Shown piece after piece: positions 9,741 to 19,358 of a stretch of 64,000 nucleotides of DNA. The DNA comes from CAVQAH01 sp963784195 (GTDB lineage: Bacteria > Acidobacteriota > Vicinamibacteria > Vicinamibacterales > 2-12-FULL-66-21). The notes beneath the pieces were generated by a model. It made no database searches. It was given only the letters and a program-made list of their open reading frames with translations, and was not told the origin of the DNA. Position 1 is the stretch's first letter. Each line of letters opens with the position of its first letter. The stretch lies in contig CAWARA010000020.1 in the NCBI GenBank assembly GCA_963784195.1, forward strand, positions 868,001 to 932,000, given 5' to 3'. Both the position numbers and the translations under genes were made by a program.

Positions 9741-12443
9741 TCACGTTCGTAACGCTATCGTGCTGTCGATGTGCGTGGCGCGGATAGCGGGAATCAAGGC
9801 TGACACGACGGCGCAGACGATGAGCAGCGCGCCGACGGCGGCAAACGTCCAGGGATCGCCGGGGGTGACGCCGAACAGGAACCCACTCAGCAGTCGGGTC
9901 AGCGACAGCGCCAGCAGCGTTCCGAGGAGAACGCCGGCGCCGGCGAGTATCAGCGCTTTGGACAACACGAGCTTGAGCACATCGGCGCGCTGGGCGCCAA
10001 GCGCGCTGCGGATGGCGATCTCGCGCGTGCGCTGCGTGACAGAGTAGCCAACCAACCCGTACATCCCCACGACGGCGAGGACGAGCGCCAGCCCGCCGAA
10101 ACTGCCGGTGAGCGCCGACAGGAAACGCGGGCGCGCCAGCGATCGCGACAGGTGTTCTTCCATCGTGCGAATGCCGGACATCGGGAGCCCCGGATCGAGG
10201 CGTGCGATCTCGTGGCGGATTGCTCCGACCGTCGAGTACGGATCGCCTTCGGTGCGCACCACGAACGCCATGAACGAGAACGGCGACTGCGTGTGCACTT
10301 CGTACAACTCAGGTCGCGGCGCCGTGGCCGGTCCGAGATGACGGATGTCGGTTACCACCCCGATCACCGTCTGCCACGGCGCCGATGGGTTTCTACCGAT
10401 CCGCAACCGGCGACCGACGGGATCCTCGCCAGGCCAGGCCCGCCGGGCGAGCGTCTGGTTCACCATGACGACATCTGGTGCCTCCGCGGTGTCGACGTCG
10501 GTAAAGTCGCGGCCCCCAACGATCTTCATGCCCATCGTGCCGAAGTACCCCGGCGTCACGATCTGATAGCCGGCTGTTGGTTCCTCAGATGGTTTTGGTT
10601 CGGGTCGCCCTTCAACCGCATAGGTCGCCCCGAAGTCATCGCCACCGATCGGGAGCGTGACCGCTGCGCCGGCCGCCGTGACCCCGGGGATCGACCGGAT
10701 GCTGCGCAGCAGATCGTCGTAGAACGCCATCTGCATCGGGCCAGAGCGTGCGCGTGGCCCGCTCAGGATGATGTCGAACGCCAGCAGGTTGCGCATCTCT
10801 ATCCCTGTGTCGACGCGCGAGAGCGACGCGAAGCTGCGCAGGAGCAGACCTGCACCGACGAGCAACACGAGCGCCGCGCAGATTTGCAACACGACGAGAC
10901 CGTCGCGGGTCCTGCTGGCGCGCGGTCCCGCGGACCCGCGGCCGCCTCCATCGGCCAGATCCTGATTGACACCGCCGGCGGAAGCCTGCCAGGCGGGGAC
11001 GATGCCGAACATGATGCCGGTGAGGATGGCCACTGCCGACGTGAAGCCCAGGACAGGGAGATCGAGTCGCGCGGACTCCAGACGCAGAATGCCCTCGGGT
11101 GCCATCGCGATCACCGACGACTGCGCCCACCAGGCAAACAGGAGGCCGAGCGCTGCGCCGCCAAGGGCGAGCACCGTCGATTCGGCCAGCAACTGGCGGA
11201 TCACACGGCCGCGGCTCGCACCCAGTGCGAGACGGACGGCGATTTCCCGGCGCCGCGCAGATGCGCGGCCGAGCAGAAGGCTGGCGGCATTGGCACACGC
11301 GATGGCCAGCACGAAGATCACCGAGGCGACGAGTACGAAGAGCGGTTCCTGCACGAATCCGAAGAACTGCTCGCGCAGCGGTTGCACGACGGCGCCGAGG
11401 CCGTCGTCGGTTCGCCCGTACTGCTGGGCGAGCCGCCGTGCGACCGCCTCAGCTTCCCCCTGCGCTTGCTGCAGCGTAACGCCGTCGCGCAAACGTGCCA
11501 CGGCACGCAGGTAGCCGGCGGAGCGATCGGCACGGAGATCCTGATTGGCATCCTCTCGCGGCATCCGCGGAATTTCATGACGCGCTGGCGGCAGCCAGAG
11601 CTCGGGCGATCCGAAATTGCTCGAACCGCGGGCGGTGATCGAGGGCCAGTCGAAGTCAGCCGGCATCACCGCTACGACGCGCCGGCTCGAGCCGTTGATC
11701 GTGATCTCGCGACCGACTATGCCGCGGTCGGCGGCAAAGCGGCGGTTCCATAACGCGTAGCTGAGAACCAAGTCGCGATCGTCCGCCCGGCCTCCGTGAA
11801 ACGGATCGCCGAGGAGCGGCGCGACACCCAGGACATCGAAGAAGTTCGACGACACACTCGACGCGTTCAGCCGCTCGGGGTCACCGGTGCCCGTGAGGTT
11901 GACCGACAGATGACTGATGCCGGCGACGGCCGATACGGACGTCAACTGTTCGCGATAGTCCACGAAACGTCCAGGCGTCAGCGTCGAGCGAGGGAACGCG
12001 TCGGTGCTCGACCAGATGAACACCAGCCGATGGGGCTGATGGAGCGGCAACGGTCGCAGCAGCACGGCGTAGATCACGCTGAAGATGGCAGTGTTCGCGC
12101 CTATGCCGAGCGCGAGCGTCACGAGAGCTACGAGGCTGAATGCTGGTGACTTGGCCAGGGATCGAACGGCGTATCTCAAGTCCTGACGAAGATCACCCCA
12201 CATGTCGATCCGCCTTTTCTCTCTGATTGCATGTTCGTCGATGTGCCGGCAGGCCGCCGCGATCGCGTCCACCGGCCCGAACCGGCGCCGGGCGGCCTCA
12301 GCAGCCGCGCCATCATCCATCCCCGCTGTCGCGAACTCACGCGCCCGCTCCTCGATGTGAAAGGCCAGCTCGTCGTCCACGTCCCGCCGCACGTCGGGCT
12401 TCCAGAATCGCCGTTCGGGTTTCGGGCCGCTCACGTCAAGCAC
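9741..12443 (-). CDS. ADOP-family permease with permease prefix domain
   Basis: A 900-residue intact ADOP. Residues 14-75 are the cytoplasmic permease prefix domain found in these proteins (DVDDELAFHIEERAREF, then AARRRFG). The first helix follows (AFSLVALVTLALGIGANTAIF), then the first MacB domain, FtsX core (VASVIFVLAIACANAASLLL), linker, second MacB domain (VTPGYFGTMGMKIVGGRDF) and C-terminal FtsX domain ending IRATHIDSTIALRT. The start overlaps the PadR stop by 8 bases. No ATPase gene is adjacent. Substrate unknown. Confidence 0.88.
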   Translation of the reverse strand: MLDVSGPKPERRFWKPDVRRDVDDELAFHIEERAREFATAGMDDGAAAEAARRRFGPVDAIAAACRHIDEHAIREKRRIDMWGDLRQDLRYAVRSLAKSPAFSLVALVTLALGIGANTAIFSVIYAVLLRPLPLHQPHRLVFIWSSTDAFPRSTLTPGRFVDYREQLTSVSAVAGISHLSVNLTGTGDPERLNASSVSSNFFDVLGVAPLLGDPFHGGRADDRDLVLSYALWNRRFAADRGIVGREITINGSSRRVVAVMPADFDWPSITARGSSNFGSPELWLPPARHEIPRMPREDANQDLRADRSAGYLRAVARLRDGVTLQQAQGEAEAVARRLAQQYGRTDDGLGAVVQPLREQFFGFVQEPLFVLVASVIFVLAIACANAASLLLGRASARRREIAVRLALGASRGRVIRQLLAESTVLALGGAALGLLFAWWAQSSVIAMAPEGILRLESARLDLPVLGFTSAVAILTGIMFGIVPAWQASAGGVNQDLADGGGRGSAGPRASRTRDGLVVLQICAALVLLVGAGLLLRSFASLSRVDTGIEMRNLLAFDIILSGPRARSGPMQMAFYDDLLRSIRSIPGVTAAGAAVTLPIGGDDFGATYAVEGRPEPKPSEEPTAGYQIVTPGYFGTMGMKIVGGRDFTDVDTAEAPDVVMVNQTLARRAWPGEDPVGRRLRIGRNPSAPWQTVIGVVTDIRHLGPATAPRPELYEVHTQSPFSFMAFVVRTEGDPYSTVGAIRHEIARLDPGLPMSGIRTMEEHLSRSLARPRFLSALTGSFGGLALVLAVVGMYGLVGYSVTQRTREIAIRSALGAQRADVLKLVLSKALILAGAGVLLGTLLALSLTRLLSGFLFGVTPGDPWTFAAVGALLIVCAVVSALIPAIRATHIDSTIALRT

Positions 12444-12783
12444 CTGCCCGCCGCGCTTGTAAGACGCGCGACACCGCAGCGGAGAACCGGTCCCAGCTAT
12501 GCGTTTCGGCGCGCAGCTGCTGCCGCCCCTGTTCAGTCAGTCGGTACGTCTTCACCCGCCGGTTGGTCTCCGAGACGCCCCAGTGCGACGTAACCAGGCC
12601 ACGCGCCTCGAGACGGTGAAGAGCCGGATACAGCGAACCTTCCTCGACCAGCAGATCCTGCGCGGCGATCTGCTCGATCCACCTCGCAATGCCGTAGCCG
12701 TGCATCGGTCCCCAGCTGAGCGATTTCAGTATGAGGACACCGAGTGTGCCCTGAAGGAGGTCGATAGTCGTGCGTTCCGGCAT
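12436..12783 (-). CDS. PadR-family transcriptional regulator
   Basis: A 115-residue PadR protein. LLQGTLGVLILKSLSWGPMH and GYGIARWIEQIAAQDLLVEE contain the canonical LxGTLxxLxLxxLxxGxxHGYxI motif, and GSLYPALHRLEARGLV is the recognition-helix segment. The wing reads VKTYRLTEQGRQQL. It lies in an 8-base overlap with the downstream ADOP gene, so it is a likely autoregulator of the PadR-ADOP operon. It is closer in sequence to the PadR at 34657 than to the one at 9225. Confidence 0.9.
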   Translation of the reverse strand: MPERTTIDLLQGTLGVLILKSLSWGPMHGYGIARWIEQIAAQDLLVEEGSLYPALHRLEARGLVTSHWGVSETNRRVKTYRLTEQGRQQLRAETHSWDRFSAAVSRVLQARRAGA

Positions 12784-12856
12784 AGGCTTGTGATTACACC
12801 CCTGTGAACATAGGGGTCTGGGTATTGGACGAGCGTTCGGGCAAAAAGGTTAGGCG

Positions 12857-13195
12857 ATGGGGGGACGGAGGGTACGGGGGGAACGGAACGAGCTTTAAAA
12901 ACGGAGACACGGAGGAACGGAGGCCAACGGAAGAGGCGCGGGTAATACGACGAGGTGCAGCCGATGCCGCCGCTCCGCGGCGGGCGATCACTCGACACCC
13001 CGCGGACACAAGCTGCACCCGCATCAACCAGCAGCTTGCGTCCGCGGGGTGTCGAGTGATCGCTCGGCCCGGCCGAGGGCCGGGCCGGCATCGGCTCTGA
13101 ACGCTCAAGTTCGAGGGGAACTCCGTTGCTCTGAGTCTCCGAGTTGAAGCTTGTTCCGTTTCCTCCGTCTCCTCGATCCTCCGTCTCCTCCACCG
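12857..13195. repeat. Composite inverted element: CTCCGTT-type outer arms (copy 1)
   Basis: The outer arms consist of seven-to-eight-base words. On the left (12857-12935) are ACGGAGG and GGAACGGAACGAGCTT; on the right (13110-13195) are CTCCGTT, GAGTTGAAGCTTGTTCCG and CCTCCGTC. They enclose a second inverted element (12957-13096). The same outer arms occur at 19359-19682, again with the inner element, and at 53851-54012 without it. The element fills the 424-base gap between a PadR gene and an ADOP gene; no coding sequence is supported here. Confidence 0.8.
12957..13096. repeat. Inner structured inverted pair (GCTTGYG-CGGGGTGTC-GATCGC unit), copy 1
   Basis: Two units face each other, 12957-13016 (reverse) and 13031-13096 (forward). 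Each forward unit reads GCTTGTG/GCTTGCG, CCGCGGGGTGTC, GATCGC, then a GC hairpin, then CATCGGCT. The hairpin differs between the two units (CCGCCGCGGAGCGGCGG versus CGGCCCGGCCGAGGGCCGGG) while the flanks are nearly identical. That pattern suggests the hairpin structure matters more than its sequence. A second facing pair lies at 19443-19586. Confidence 0.75.
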
Positions 13196-13207
13196 GAATG
13201 GGCGTCG

Positions 13208-15697
13208 TTACTCGGTCCTGAGCGCCAGCAGCGGATCGATTCGCGTCGCGCGCCGCGCCGGGACGAATCCGGCCAGCAAGGCGACGGTCAGCAGCAGCGC
13301 CACCGCAGAACCCAGCGTGATCGGATCCGTGGGCGTAAGCCCAAAGAGCTGGGATTCGACGCGTCGGGCCGCGAAGAACGCCGTCAGAAGGCCCGCAAAA
13401 ACGCCGACCGCTGAGAGCAGGGCGACCTCAGACAGCACCAGCCACAGCACGCCTGATGGCTCGGCCCCAAGCGCCATTCGAATCCCGATCTCTCGTGTCC
13501 GGCGGGCGACCGCGTAGGACATCACACCGTACAGACCGATGGCCGCGAGCAACGTGGCCAGTGCGCCAAATGCGACCGAGAGCCAGGCAACCATGCGCTC
13601 CACGAACAGCGATTCCGCAACCTGGGCCTCCATCGACTTCATGTCGAAAACGGGAAGGTTGCCATCGAGCCGGCGAACCGTCTCACGAATGGCTCCGGCG
13701 AGATGCGCTTCGGCGCCTGCCGCGCGCACGTAGAAGGTGAGCTGGGTCAGCGATTCGTCCTGGCCGTAGGGCAGGTATGCGTATCGCGGCGGGGTCTCGC
13801 GCAACGTCAGCGATCGCACACTCTTGACGACGCCGACGATCTCGATGCTGGTGGCTGGCTCGCGGCCAACGCCGAAACGCCGCCCGATCGGATCGGTCTC
13901 GCCAAAGAAGTATTTGGCCATCGCTTCATTGATGATGGCGACGCGCGGCGCGTCCTTCGTGTCCCGCTCGCTGAACTCGCGCCCCCTGACGAGCGGAATA
14001 CCCATCGTGGCGAAGTATCCGGGCCCGACACCATCGAAGTTGGGGTTCATGTCCTCCCCCTCCTTCTGGTTGTAGCCATCCACACGGACGGTCATCCCCC
14101 ATCCGTTTCCGGTCAGCGCACCGATTTCCGACATCGAGACATGCCGGACGCCAGGGACGGCAGCCAGCTCTTTCTGCAACCGCTCGAAGAGCAGCAACGA
14201 TCGTTTCCGGTCGTAGCCGCTGAGGAATGGGTCAACCGAAAACGAAATCAGGCTCTCGGCCCTGAAACCGGGATCGACAGATCGCAGGTTGTGCAAACTG
14301 CGCGCGAAGAGCCCGGCGCCGGCCAGCAGGAGCATCGACATGGCGACCTGGCCGACGACCAGCGCGCGTCGCATTCTCGCCTGCCGGCCGCCACCGGCCA
14401 CACTGCCCGCTTCTTCCTTCAGGGAGGACGTCACGGCAGGCCGGGTCGCCTGAAGGGCCGGCACGATCCCGAATATCACCGCCGTCAGCAGAGCGAGCAC
14501 CAGGGTAAAGCCGACGACGCGAAGGTCCGGGCTGGCCGAGAGCGTATCGGCGGGCCCACTGCCAGGCAGCGCGGCAATCAGGAGCGTGCCGGTCCACCTG
14601 GCCAGCACGAGGCCGAGCATCGCGCCGGCGATGGCGAGGAGCAGGCTTTCCACGAGCTGTTGACGGACGATGCGGGCGCGGCCGGCGCCGAGGGCGAGGC
14701 GGACGGCGAACTCCTTCTGACGTGACGTCGCGCGCGCGAGCAGAAGGTTGGCGATGTTGGCGCACGCGATCAGCAGCACGACACCAACCATGCACATCAG
14801 CACGATCAGCGCGAGCGAGAACTGTCGCCGGAGATCGGAGAGTCCACGCCCGCCGGGAAGCACTTCGAGGTGTTTCTCGACGAACCGCTTCCGAAACGAC
14901 TCGGATGGGTTCTCGAGCGCCAGGATTTCCTGCTCGTTGGCCTGACGATAGACGACGTTCAACTGAACTTCTGCCTGTTCCGCGGTGATGCCTGGCTTCA
15001 GCCGTGCCATCACGTTCACCCAGCGGCTGCGGCGGTTGTCCAGGTCGTTCCATGTCGGCGTCATCGATGCTTTCATCATCATCGGGACCATGACGTCGCT
15101 GCGGGTTCCCACCTGGATGCCGTTGAAGCCAGGCTCCGCGACACCGACGATCGTGAATGGGTGCCCGTTGACGGAAATGGGCTGATTCACGATCGCGTGG
15201 TCGCCGCCGAAGCGGCGAAGCCAATAACCGTGGCTGATCACGGCAACAGGGTGCGCGCCCGGCGTCTTGTCGTCAGCCGCGGTGAACACGCGCCCGAGAG
15301 CTGGCCTCACGCCCAGCACCTCGAAGTAGTTGCCCGATACGAGATCCCCCTCGGCCCGGTCCGCGACGCCGTTCCAGCCGACGGTCATCGACATCTGGAA
15401 TCGTGCGAGCGCACCGGCAAGGACTTCGTTTCGATCGCGGAAATCGGCGTACATCGGATACGAGAACGTCATGTTGTTGACCGTTCGGCCGCGGAACGGG
15501 CCCGGACCGTCGAGCAACACCAGTTGTCCAGGGTCGCGGACGGGCAACGCGCGAAACAGGACCTGATCCATCAGCGAGAAAATCGCTGCGTTCGCGCCGA
15601 TGCCGAGGGCCAACGTCACGACGACAATCAGCGTGAATGACGGGTTCTTGCGCAGCCCTCTCGCCGCGTGGCGCAGATCGCGTCCCAGTCCGCTCAT
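13208..15697 (-). CDS. ADOP-family permease without prefix domain
   Basis: An 829-residue permease starting MSGLGRDLRHAARGLRKNP at 15697, where GGAGGA seven bases upstream is a good ribosome binding site; the frame is open further upstream without a better start. First helix FTLIVVVTLALGIGANAAIF, FtsX core LMCMVGVVLLIACANIANLL, second half FGALATLLAAIGLYGVMSYA, ending RATRIDPLLALRTE. The gene is intact. No PadR or ATPase gene adjoins it. Its 3' end is 13 bases from a composite repeat element. Confidence 0.88.
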   Translation of the reverse strand: MSGLGRDLRHAARGLRKNPSFTLIVVVTLALGIGANAAIFSLMDQVLFRALPVRDPGQLVLLDGPGPFRGRTVNNMTFSYPMYADFRDRNEVLAGALARFQMSMTVGWNGVADRAEGDLVSGNYFEVLGVRPALGRVFTAADDKTPGAHPVAVISHGYWLRRFGGDHAIVNQPISVNGHPFTIVGVAEPGFNGIQVGTRSDVMVPMMMKASMTPTWNDLDNRRSRWVNVMARLKPGITAEQAEVQLNVVYRQANEQEILALENPSESFRKRFVEKHLEVLPGGRGLSDLRRQFSLALIVLMCMVGVVLLIACANIANLLLARATSRQKEFAVRLALGAGRARIVRQQLVESLLLAIAGAMLGLVLARWTGTLLIAALPGSGPADTLSASPDLRVVGFTLVLALLTAVIFGIVPALQATRPAVTSSLKEEAGSVAGGGRQARMRRALVVGQVAMSMLLLAGAGLFARSLHNLRSVDPGFRAESLISFSVDPFLSGYDRKRSLLLFERLQKELAAVPGVRHVSMSEIGALTGNGWGMTVRVDGYNQKEGEDMNPNFDGVGPGYFATMGIPLVRGREFSERDTKDAPRVAIINEAMAKYFFGETDPIGRRFGVGREPATSIEIVGVVKSVRSLTLRETPPRYAYLPYGQDESLTQLTFYVRAAGAEAHLAGAIRETVRRLDGNLPVFDMKSMEAQVAESLFVERMVAWLSVAFGALATLLAAIGLYGVMSYAVARRTREIGIRMALGAEPSGVLWLVLSEVALLSAVGVFAGLLTAFFAARRVESQLFGLTPTDPITLGSAVALLLTVALLAGFVPARRATRIDPLLALRTE

Positions 15698-15797
15698 GAA
15701 TGTCCTCCACGGGTACGAAGCTGTTCGTACGTATCGTATGCTTTGACGCACGGGGCACGGAAAAGTTGGTTAGGGCGCCCACGTTATAGTGTCGAGA

Positions 15798-16988
15798 ATG
15801 GCCGAGGACGGTCATGCGCCCGTGTTGCCCCGATCTCTGCTGAAGCAATCACTTCTACTCGTTCTTCTCGCTGCGTCGCTGGCGTCGTGCATGATCCTGC
15901 GCCACGGAACGCGGCGCATTGCCCTTCCGCCAGACCCCGTAACAGCTGAAGTAACTGGGCAGTTCAGCATCGCACCCCTCGGGCGGTTTCCACCGGGGAT
16001 CGGCCTTCGATTCGGCGGCGTCTCGAGCCTCTCCGCCATCCCGGGCGGCCACGAGATGATTGGCGTCAGCGACGACCGCACTGGCAGTCGCGCGTACCGT
16101 TTCAACCTCAGCGGCTCGGGCGCAAGCTTTCAGGTGACACCGACGAACGTGATTCCGTTCGAGCGGCCGGGCAACGATGAGTTCCTGGTCGATCCAGAGG
16201 GGCTGGTGGTGGCACCTGACGGCCATTTGATCGTCTCGTGCGAAGGTCTCGGGCAAGTCGAACCGCGGATTCCTCCATCCATAATCGAATTCGGAGCCCG
16301 CGGCGAATACTTGCGGCGGATTGCGGTGGCCGATCGCTTCGTGCCGAATCCTGCCGGACCTCAGACGAAAGGCGTCAGGCCGAACTTCGGGTTCGAAGCG
16401 CTCACGCTGACACCTGATGGTTCACGCCTCTTCACGGCCGCGGAGAATGCAATCGTCCAGGATGGTGAAATGACGACGGGCGAGCATGGGGCCATGACCC
16501 GGTTGCTCGAATACCGGCGGCACGGAGACACGTACGTGCCGCACAAGGAATTCATGTATCCGATGGAGGCGGTGTTCAGGCCACCGTTCCAGGTGGGCCT
16601 GGCCGTCCACGGCCTCGTCGAACTGATCGCGCTCGGCGGCGGCCGGCTGTTGTCGATGGAGAGGACTTACGTCGAGGAAAGTGGAACCGGCAAAGGCGTG
16701 AACCGAATCAGGCTTTTCCGGATCGATCTCGCTGGAGCGACCGACGTCTCTACTGTCGAGTCTCTGAAAGATGCGACGGGCCTGGTACCTGTCACGAAAA
16801 CGCCGTTCCTGGATCTCTCGAACCTCGCGGGGCTGAGCCCCGATCTTGGAACGGCGCTCGACAACTTCGAAGGCATGGCCTTTGGACCGCCGCTTCCGGA
16901 CGGCCGTCCTTCGCTCGTGCTCGTCAGCGACGACAACTTCAACCCGAATCAGCGAACGTGGTTTCTGATGCTCGGAATCGGAAGATAA
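15798..16988 (+). CDS. Phytase-like esterase-activity family lipoprotein
   Basis: A 396-residue member of the 'esterase-like activity of phytase' family (Phytase-like domain). The N-terminus has a hydrophobic stretch ending in a lipobox, LLAASLASC, so it is probably an exported lipoprotein. Family landmarks are RFGGVSSLSAIPGGHEMIGV with SDDR, NFGFEALTLTPDGSRLFTA and the C-terminal NFEGMAFGPPLPDG followed by VLVSDDNF. Acidic clusters of this kind bind Ca2+ in phytase propellers. The ATG at 15798 gives the signal sequence; a GTG at 15789 in the same frame would add three residues. True substrate unknown. Confidence 0.87.
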   Translation: MAEDGHAPVLPRSLLKQSLLLVLLAASLASCMILRHGTRRIALPPDPVTAEVTGQFSIAPLGRFPPGIGLRFGGVSSLSAIPGGHEMIGVSDDRTGSRAYRFNLSGSGASFQVTPTNVIPFERPGNDEFLVDPEGLVVAPDGHLIVSCEGLGQVEPRIPPSIIEFGARGEYLRRIAVADRFVPNPAGPQTKGVRPNFGFEALTLTPDGSRLFTAAENAIVQDGEMTTGEHGAMTRLLEYRRHGDTYVPHKEFMYPMEAVFRPPFQVGLAVHGLVELIALGGGRLLSMERTYVEESGTGKGVNRIRLFRIDLAGATDVSTVESLKDATGLVPVTKTPFLDLSNLAGLSPDLGTALDNFEGMAFGPPLPDGRPSLVLVSDDNFNPNQRTWFLMLGIGR

Positions 16989-16995
16989 TAGCGGT

Positions 16996-17070
16996 CGGGA
17001 CTCGACCTGATAGTCGATAGTCGGCCGTCACTCGTCGTCAATCGACAGTCATGAGTCGGCGGTCCGACAG
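16996..17070. repeat. Short-word repeat (GATAGTC / GACAGTC / GAGTCGG)
   Basis: The gap between the esterase and ferritin genes contains GATAGTCGATAGTC, CGTCACTCGTCGTC and ATCGACAGTCATGAGTC words of six to seven bases. It is a degenerate member of the word arrays seen in other gaps. It lies 23 bases upstream of the ferritin start, inside its leader. Confidence 0.5.
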
Positions 17071-17092
17071 CTGAACGCAAAGGATCTGAGAG

Positions 17093-17608
17093 ATGCACGA
17101 ATCAGTCGTGGAAGCCATCAACCGGCAAATCAACTCCGAATTGGGCGCGTCGTACTCCTACCTGGCGATGTCGGCATGGTGCGAGCGCCAGAAGTTCACG
17201 GGCGCCGCGCGCTGGCTGCGTGTTCAAAGCCAGGAAGAGTACATGCACGCGATGAAGTTGTTCGACTTCGTGCTGGCACGCGACCGGCCAGTGGATCTCA
17301 AGCCGCTGGAGAAACCCAGGCAGAAGTTCTCGTCGCTCGCTGACATCTTCGAGAAGGCGCTTCAGCAGGAGCAGGAAGTCAGCCGTCAGATCGACCTGCT
17401 GTACGAGACGGCTTTCAAGGAGAAGGCGTTCGCGGCGGTCGCCGAGCTGCAATGGTTCCTGACCGAGCAGGTCGAAGAAGAAAAGATTGGGCGCGAGATC
17501 GTCGCCAAGTTCAAGCTGATTGGCAGCGACCCGGCTTCGATTCTCGACATGGATCGAGAGCTCGGCACGCGCTCGGTGGCCGAGGCGCCCGTCAAGCCCG
17601 CGCCCTGA
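17093..17608 (+). CDS. ftnA: Ferritin (non-haem, FtnA-like)
   Basis: A 171-residue ferritin, which oxidises Fe(II) and stores iron in a 24-subunit cage. Ferroxidase ligands are visible in family order: E17 in INSELGASYSYLAMS, the EEYMHA segment (EE plus H) near residues 49-54, E94 region QQEQEVSRQI, and FLTEQVEEE near residue 127. The four-helix bundle length is normal. The ATG at 17093 has GAGAG nine bases upstream. The last 15 residues (VAEAPVKPAP) are a low-complexity tail. The next gene begins 11 bases downstream but is unrelated in function. Confidence 0.93.
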   Translation: MHESVVEAINRQINSELGASYSYLAMSAWCERQKFTGAARWLRVQSQEEYMHAMKLFDFVLARDRPVDLKPLEKPRQKFSSLADIFEKALQQEQEVSRQIDLLYETAFKEKAFAAVAELQWFLTEQVEEEKIGREIVAKFKLIGSDPASILDMDRELGTRSVAEAPVKPAP

Positions 17609-17618
17609 AGACGGTAAA

Positions 17619-18844
17619 ATGACGATCATGAGATCTCTTGCACTGCTCGTTCTCCTCTGTGGTGCCGGGTCGGCCGCCTGCAGCCGCGAGGCCGAAGCGC
17701 CGACGACGACTCAACGGACACTGACCGCAACGTCGAAGATGGCGGTTGCGGCGATGCCCCGGATCGAGGCGCAGCCGATCCTCGAGCACATCAAGGTGCT
17801 CTCGGCGGACGAATTCGAAGGACGGCTCCCCGGAACACCGGGCGAGGAGAAGACCGTCCAGTACCTCGAGAAGAAGTTCGCCGAGCTCGGGCTGAAGCCG
17901 GGTAATACCGACGGCAGCTACGTCCAGAAGGTGCCGCTCGTCGGCCTGACGCCGAGCGAAGCGCAGCCGCTGGTGGTGTCGAAAGGCGCGCAGAAACGGA
18001 CGCTCAAGTGGTCCGACGACTACGTCGCCTTCACCAAGCACGTCGCCGAGACGTCCGGGCTCGCCAACACCGAGATGGTGTTCGTCGGCTACGGTGTCGT
18101 CGCACCCGAATACAACTGGGACGACTTCAAGGGTCTCGACGTCAAGGGCAAGACGATCGTCGTGCTGGTCAACGATCCGCAGGTTCCCGACGCCTCTGAT
18201 CCCTCGAAGCTCGATCCGAAGACGTTCAACGGCAACGCGATGACCTACTACGGCCGCTGGACCTACAAGTACGAGGAGGCGGCTCGCCGCGGCGCAGCGG
18301 GGGTCTTCATCGTCCACGAGACTGGCCCGGCCGGGTATCCGTATTCGGTCGTGCAGGGGTTCCTCGGCGAGCGCTTCGATCTGGTGACCCCCGACAAGAA
18401 CATGGGGCGCGCGAACATCGAAGGCTGGGTCTCGCTGGACACGGCCCGCGGCCTGTTCAAGATGGCCGGCCAGGATTTCGATGCGCTGAAGAAGCGCGCG
18501 CAGACCCGCGAATTCAAGCCGGTGCCGCTCGGGTTGACCGCATCCCTCGGCATCAAGAACGCGATGCGGACGGTCGAGTCGCGCAACGTCCTGGCGAAGC
18601 TCGAAGGCAGCGACCCGCAGCTCAAGAACGAGTACATCGTGTACTCGGCGCACTGGGATCACCTCGGCATCTGCAAGGCCGTAGAAGGCGACACGATCTG
18701 TAACGGGGCCGTCGATAACGCCTCGGGCGTGGCCACGCTGCTCGAGATTGCGAAGGCCTTCACGCAGGTGCAGCCGGCGCCGCGCCGCTCGATCCTGTTC
18801 CTGATGGTCACCGCCGAAGAGCAGGGGCTGCTCGGGTCGCAGGT
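17619..18844 (+). CDS. M28-family metallopeptidase, part 1 of 2 (frameshifted gene 17619-19353)
   Basis: N-terminal 408 residues of a secreted zinc-dependent M28 (aminopeptidase Y/Q type) peptidase. The first 25 residues are a lipoprotein-like signal (LALLVLLCGAGSAAC). A protease-associated insert (KGKTIVVLVNDPQVPDA ... GAAGVFIVHE) sits at about residues 180-240. Zinc ligands follow: SAHWDHLG (HxD), NGAVDNASG (D) and TAEEQGLLG (EE pair). The frame breaks at 18840-18845, where CAGGTCCTAC is seen in place of a likely CAGTACTAC (QYY) before SVTPVYPLEK. Starts at 17619 or 17628 are both possible. Confidence 0.87.
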
Positions 18845-19353
18845 CCTACTCGGTCACGCCGGTGTATCCGCTCGAGAAGACGGCCGCCAACATCAACCTG
18901 GATGGCATCAACCAGTGGGGCCGGACCAAGGACATCACCGTGATCGGCATGGGTGCATCCGATCTCGACGACTATCTGCGCGACGCGGCCAGCGAGCAGG
19001 GCCGCACGCTGAGGCCTGACCCGGAGCCTGAGAAAGGCTTCTACTACCGGTCAGACCACTTCAATTTCGCCAAGGAAGGCGTGCCGGCACTTTACACGGA
19101 CACGGGCATCGAGTTCGTCGGCAAGGATCCGGACTACGGCCAGAAGAAACGCGACGAGTACACCGCCAAGGATTACCACGCGCCGTCAGACGAGATAAAG
19201 CCCGAGTGGGATCTCTCGGGCGCGCTCGAGGATGCGCAGTTGATGCTGGCCGTCGGCTACCGCGTCGCCAACGCCGACAAGTTGCCCGAGTGGAAGCCGG
19301 GCAACGAGTTCAGGGCGAAGCGCGAGGCTATGCTGAAACGAGCTGGATCGTGA
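18845..19353 (+). CDS. M28-family metallopeptidase, part 2 of 2
   Basis: Remaining 169 residues of the peptidase, in the next frame. It begins SVTPVYPLEKTAANINLDGI, where the D of NLDG is the next zinc ligand, and carries the last ligand, H, in YRSDHFNFAKEGVPALY. The literal ORF would start at the ATG at 18862. The combined protein of about 577 residues matches the usual size for PA-domain M28 peptidases. All metal ligands survive, so the gene is probably functional and the break a one-base read error. Confidence 0.85.
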
Positions 19354-19358
19354 TTTAC

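Noticed and set aside
10152..11753. 533-codon plus-strand ORF
   Set aside because: It is antisense to a complete, motif-rich ADOP gene; long antisense frames are common in high-GC DNA.
13703..14725. 340-codon plus-strand ORF
   Set aside because: Antisense to the ADOP gene at 13208-15697.
17592..18662. 356-codon minus-strand ORF
   Set aside because: It lies opposite the M28 peptidase and shows no protein-like composition or motif.
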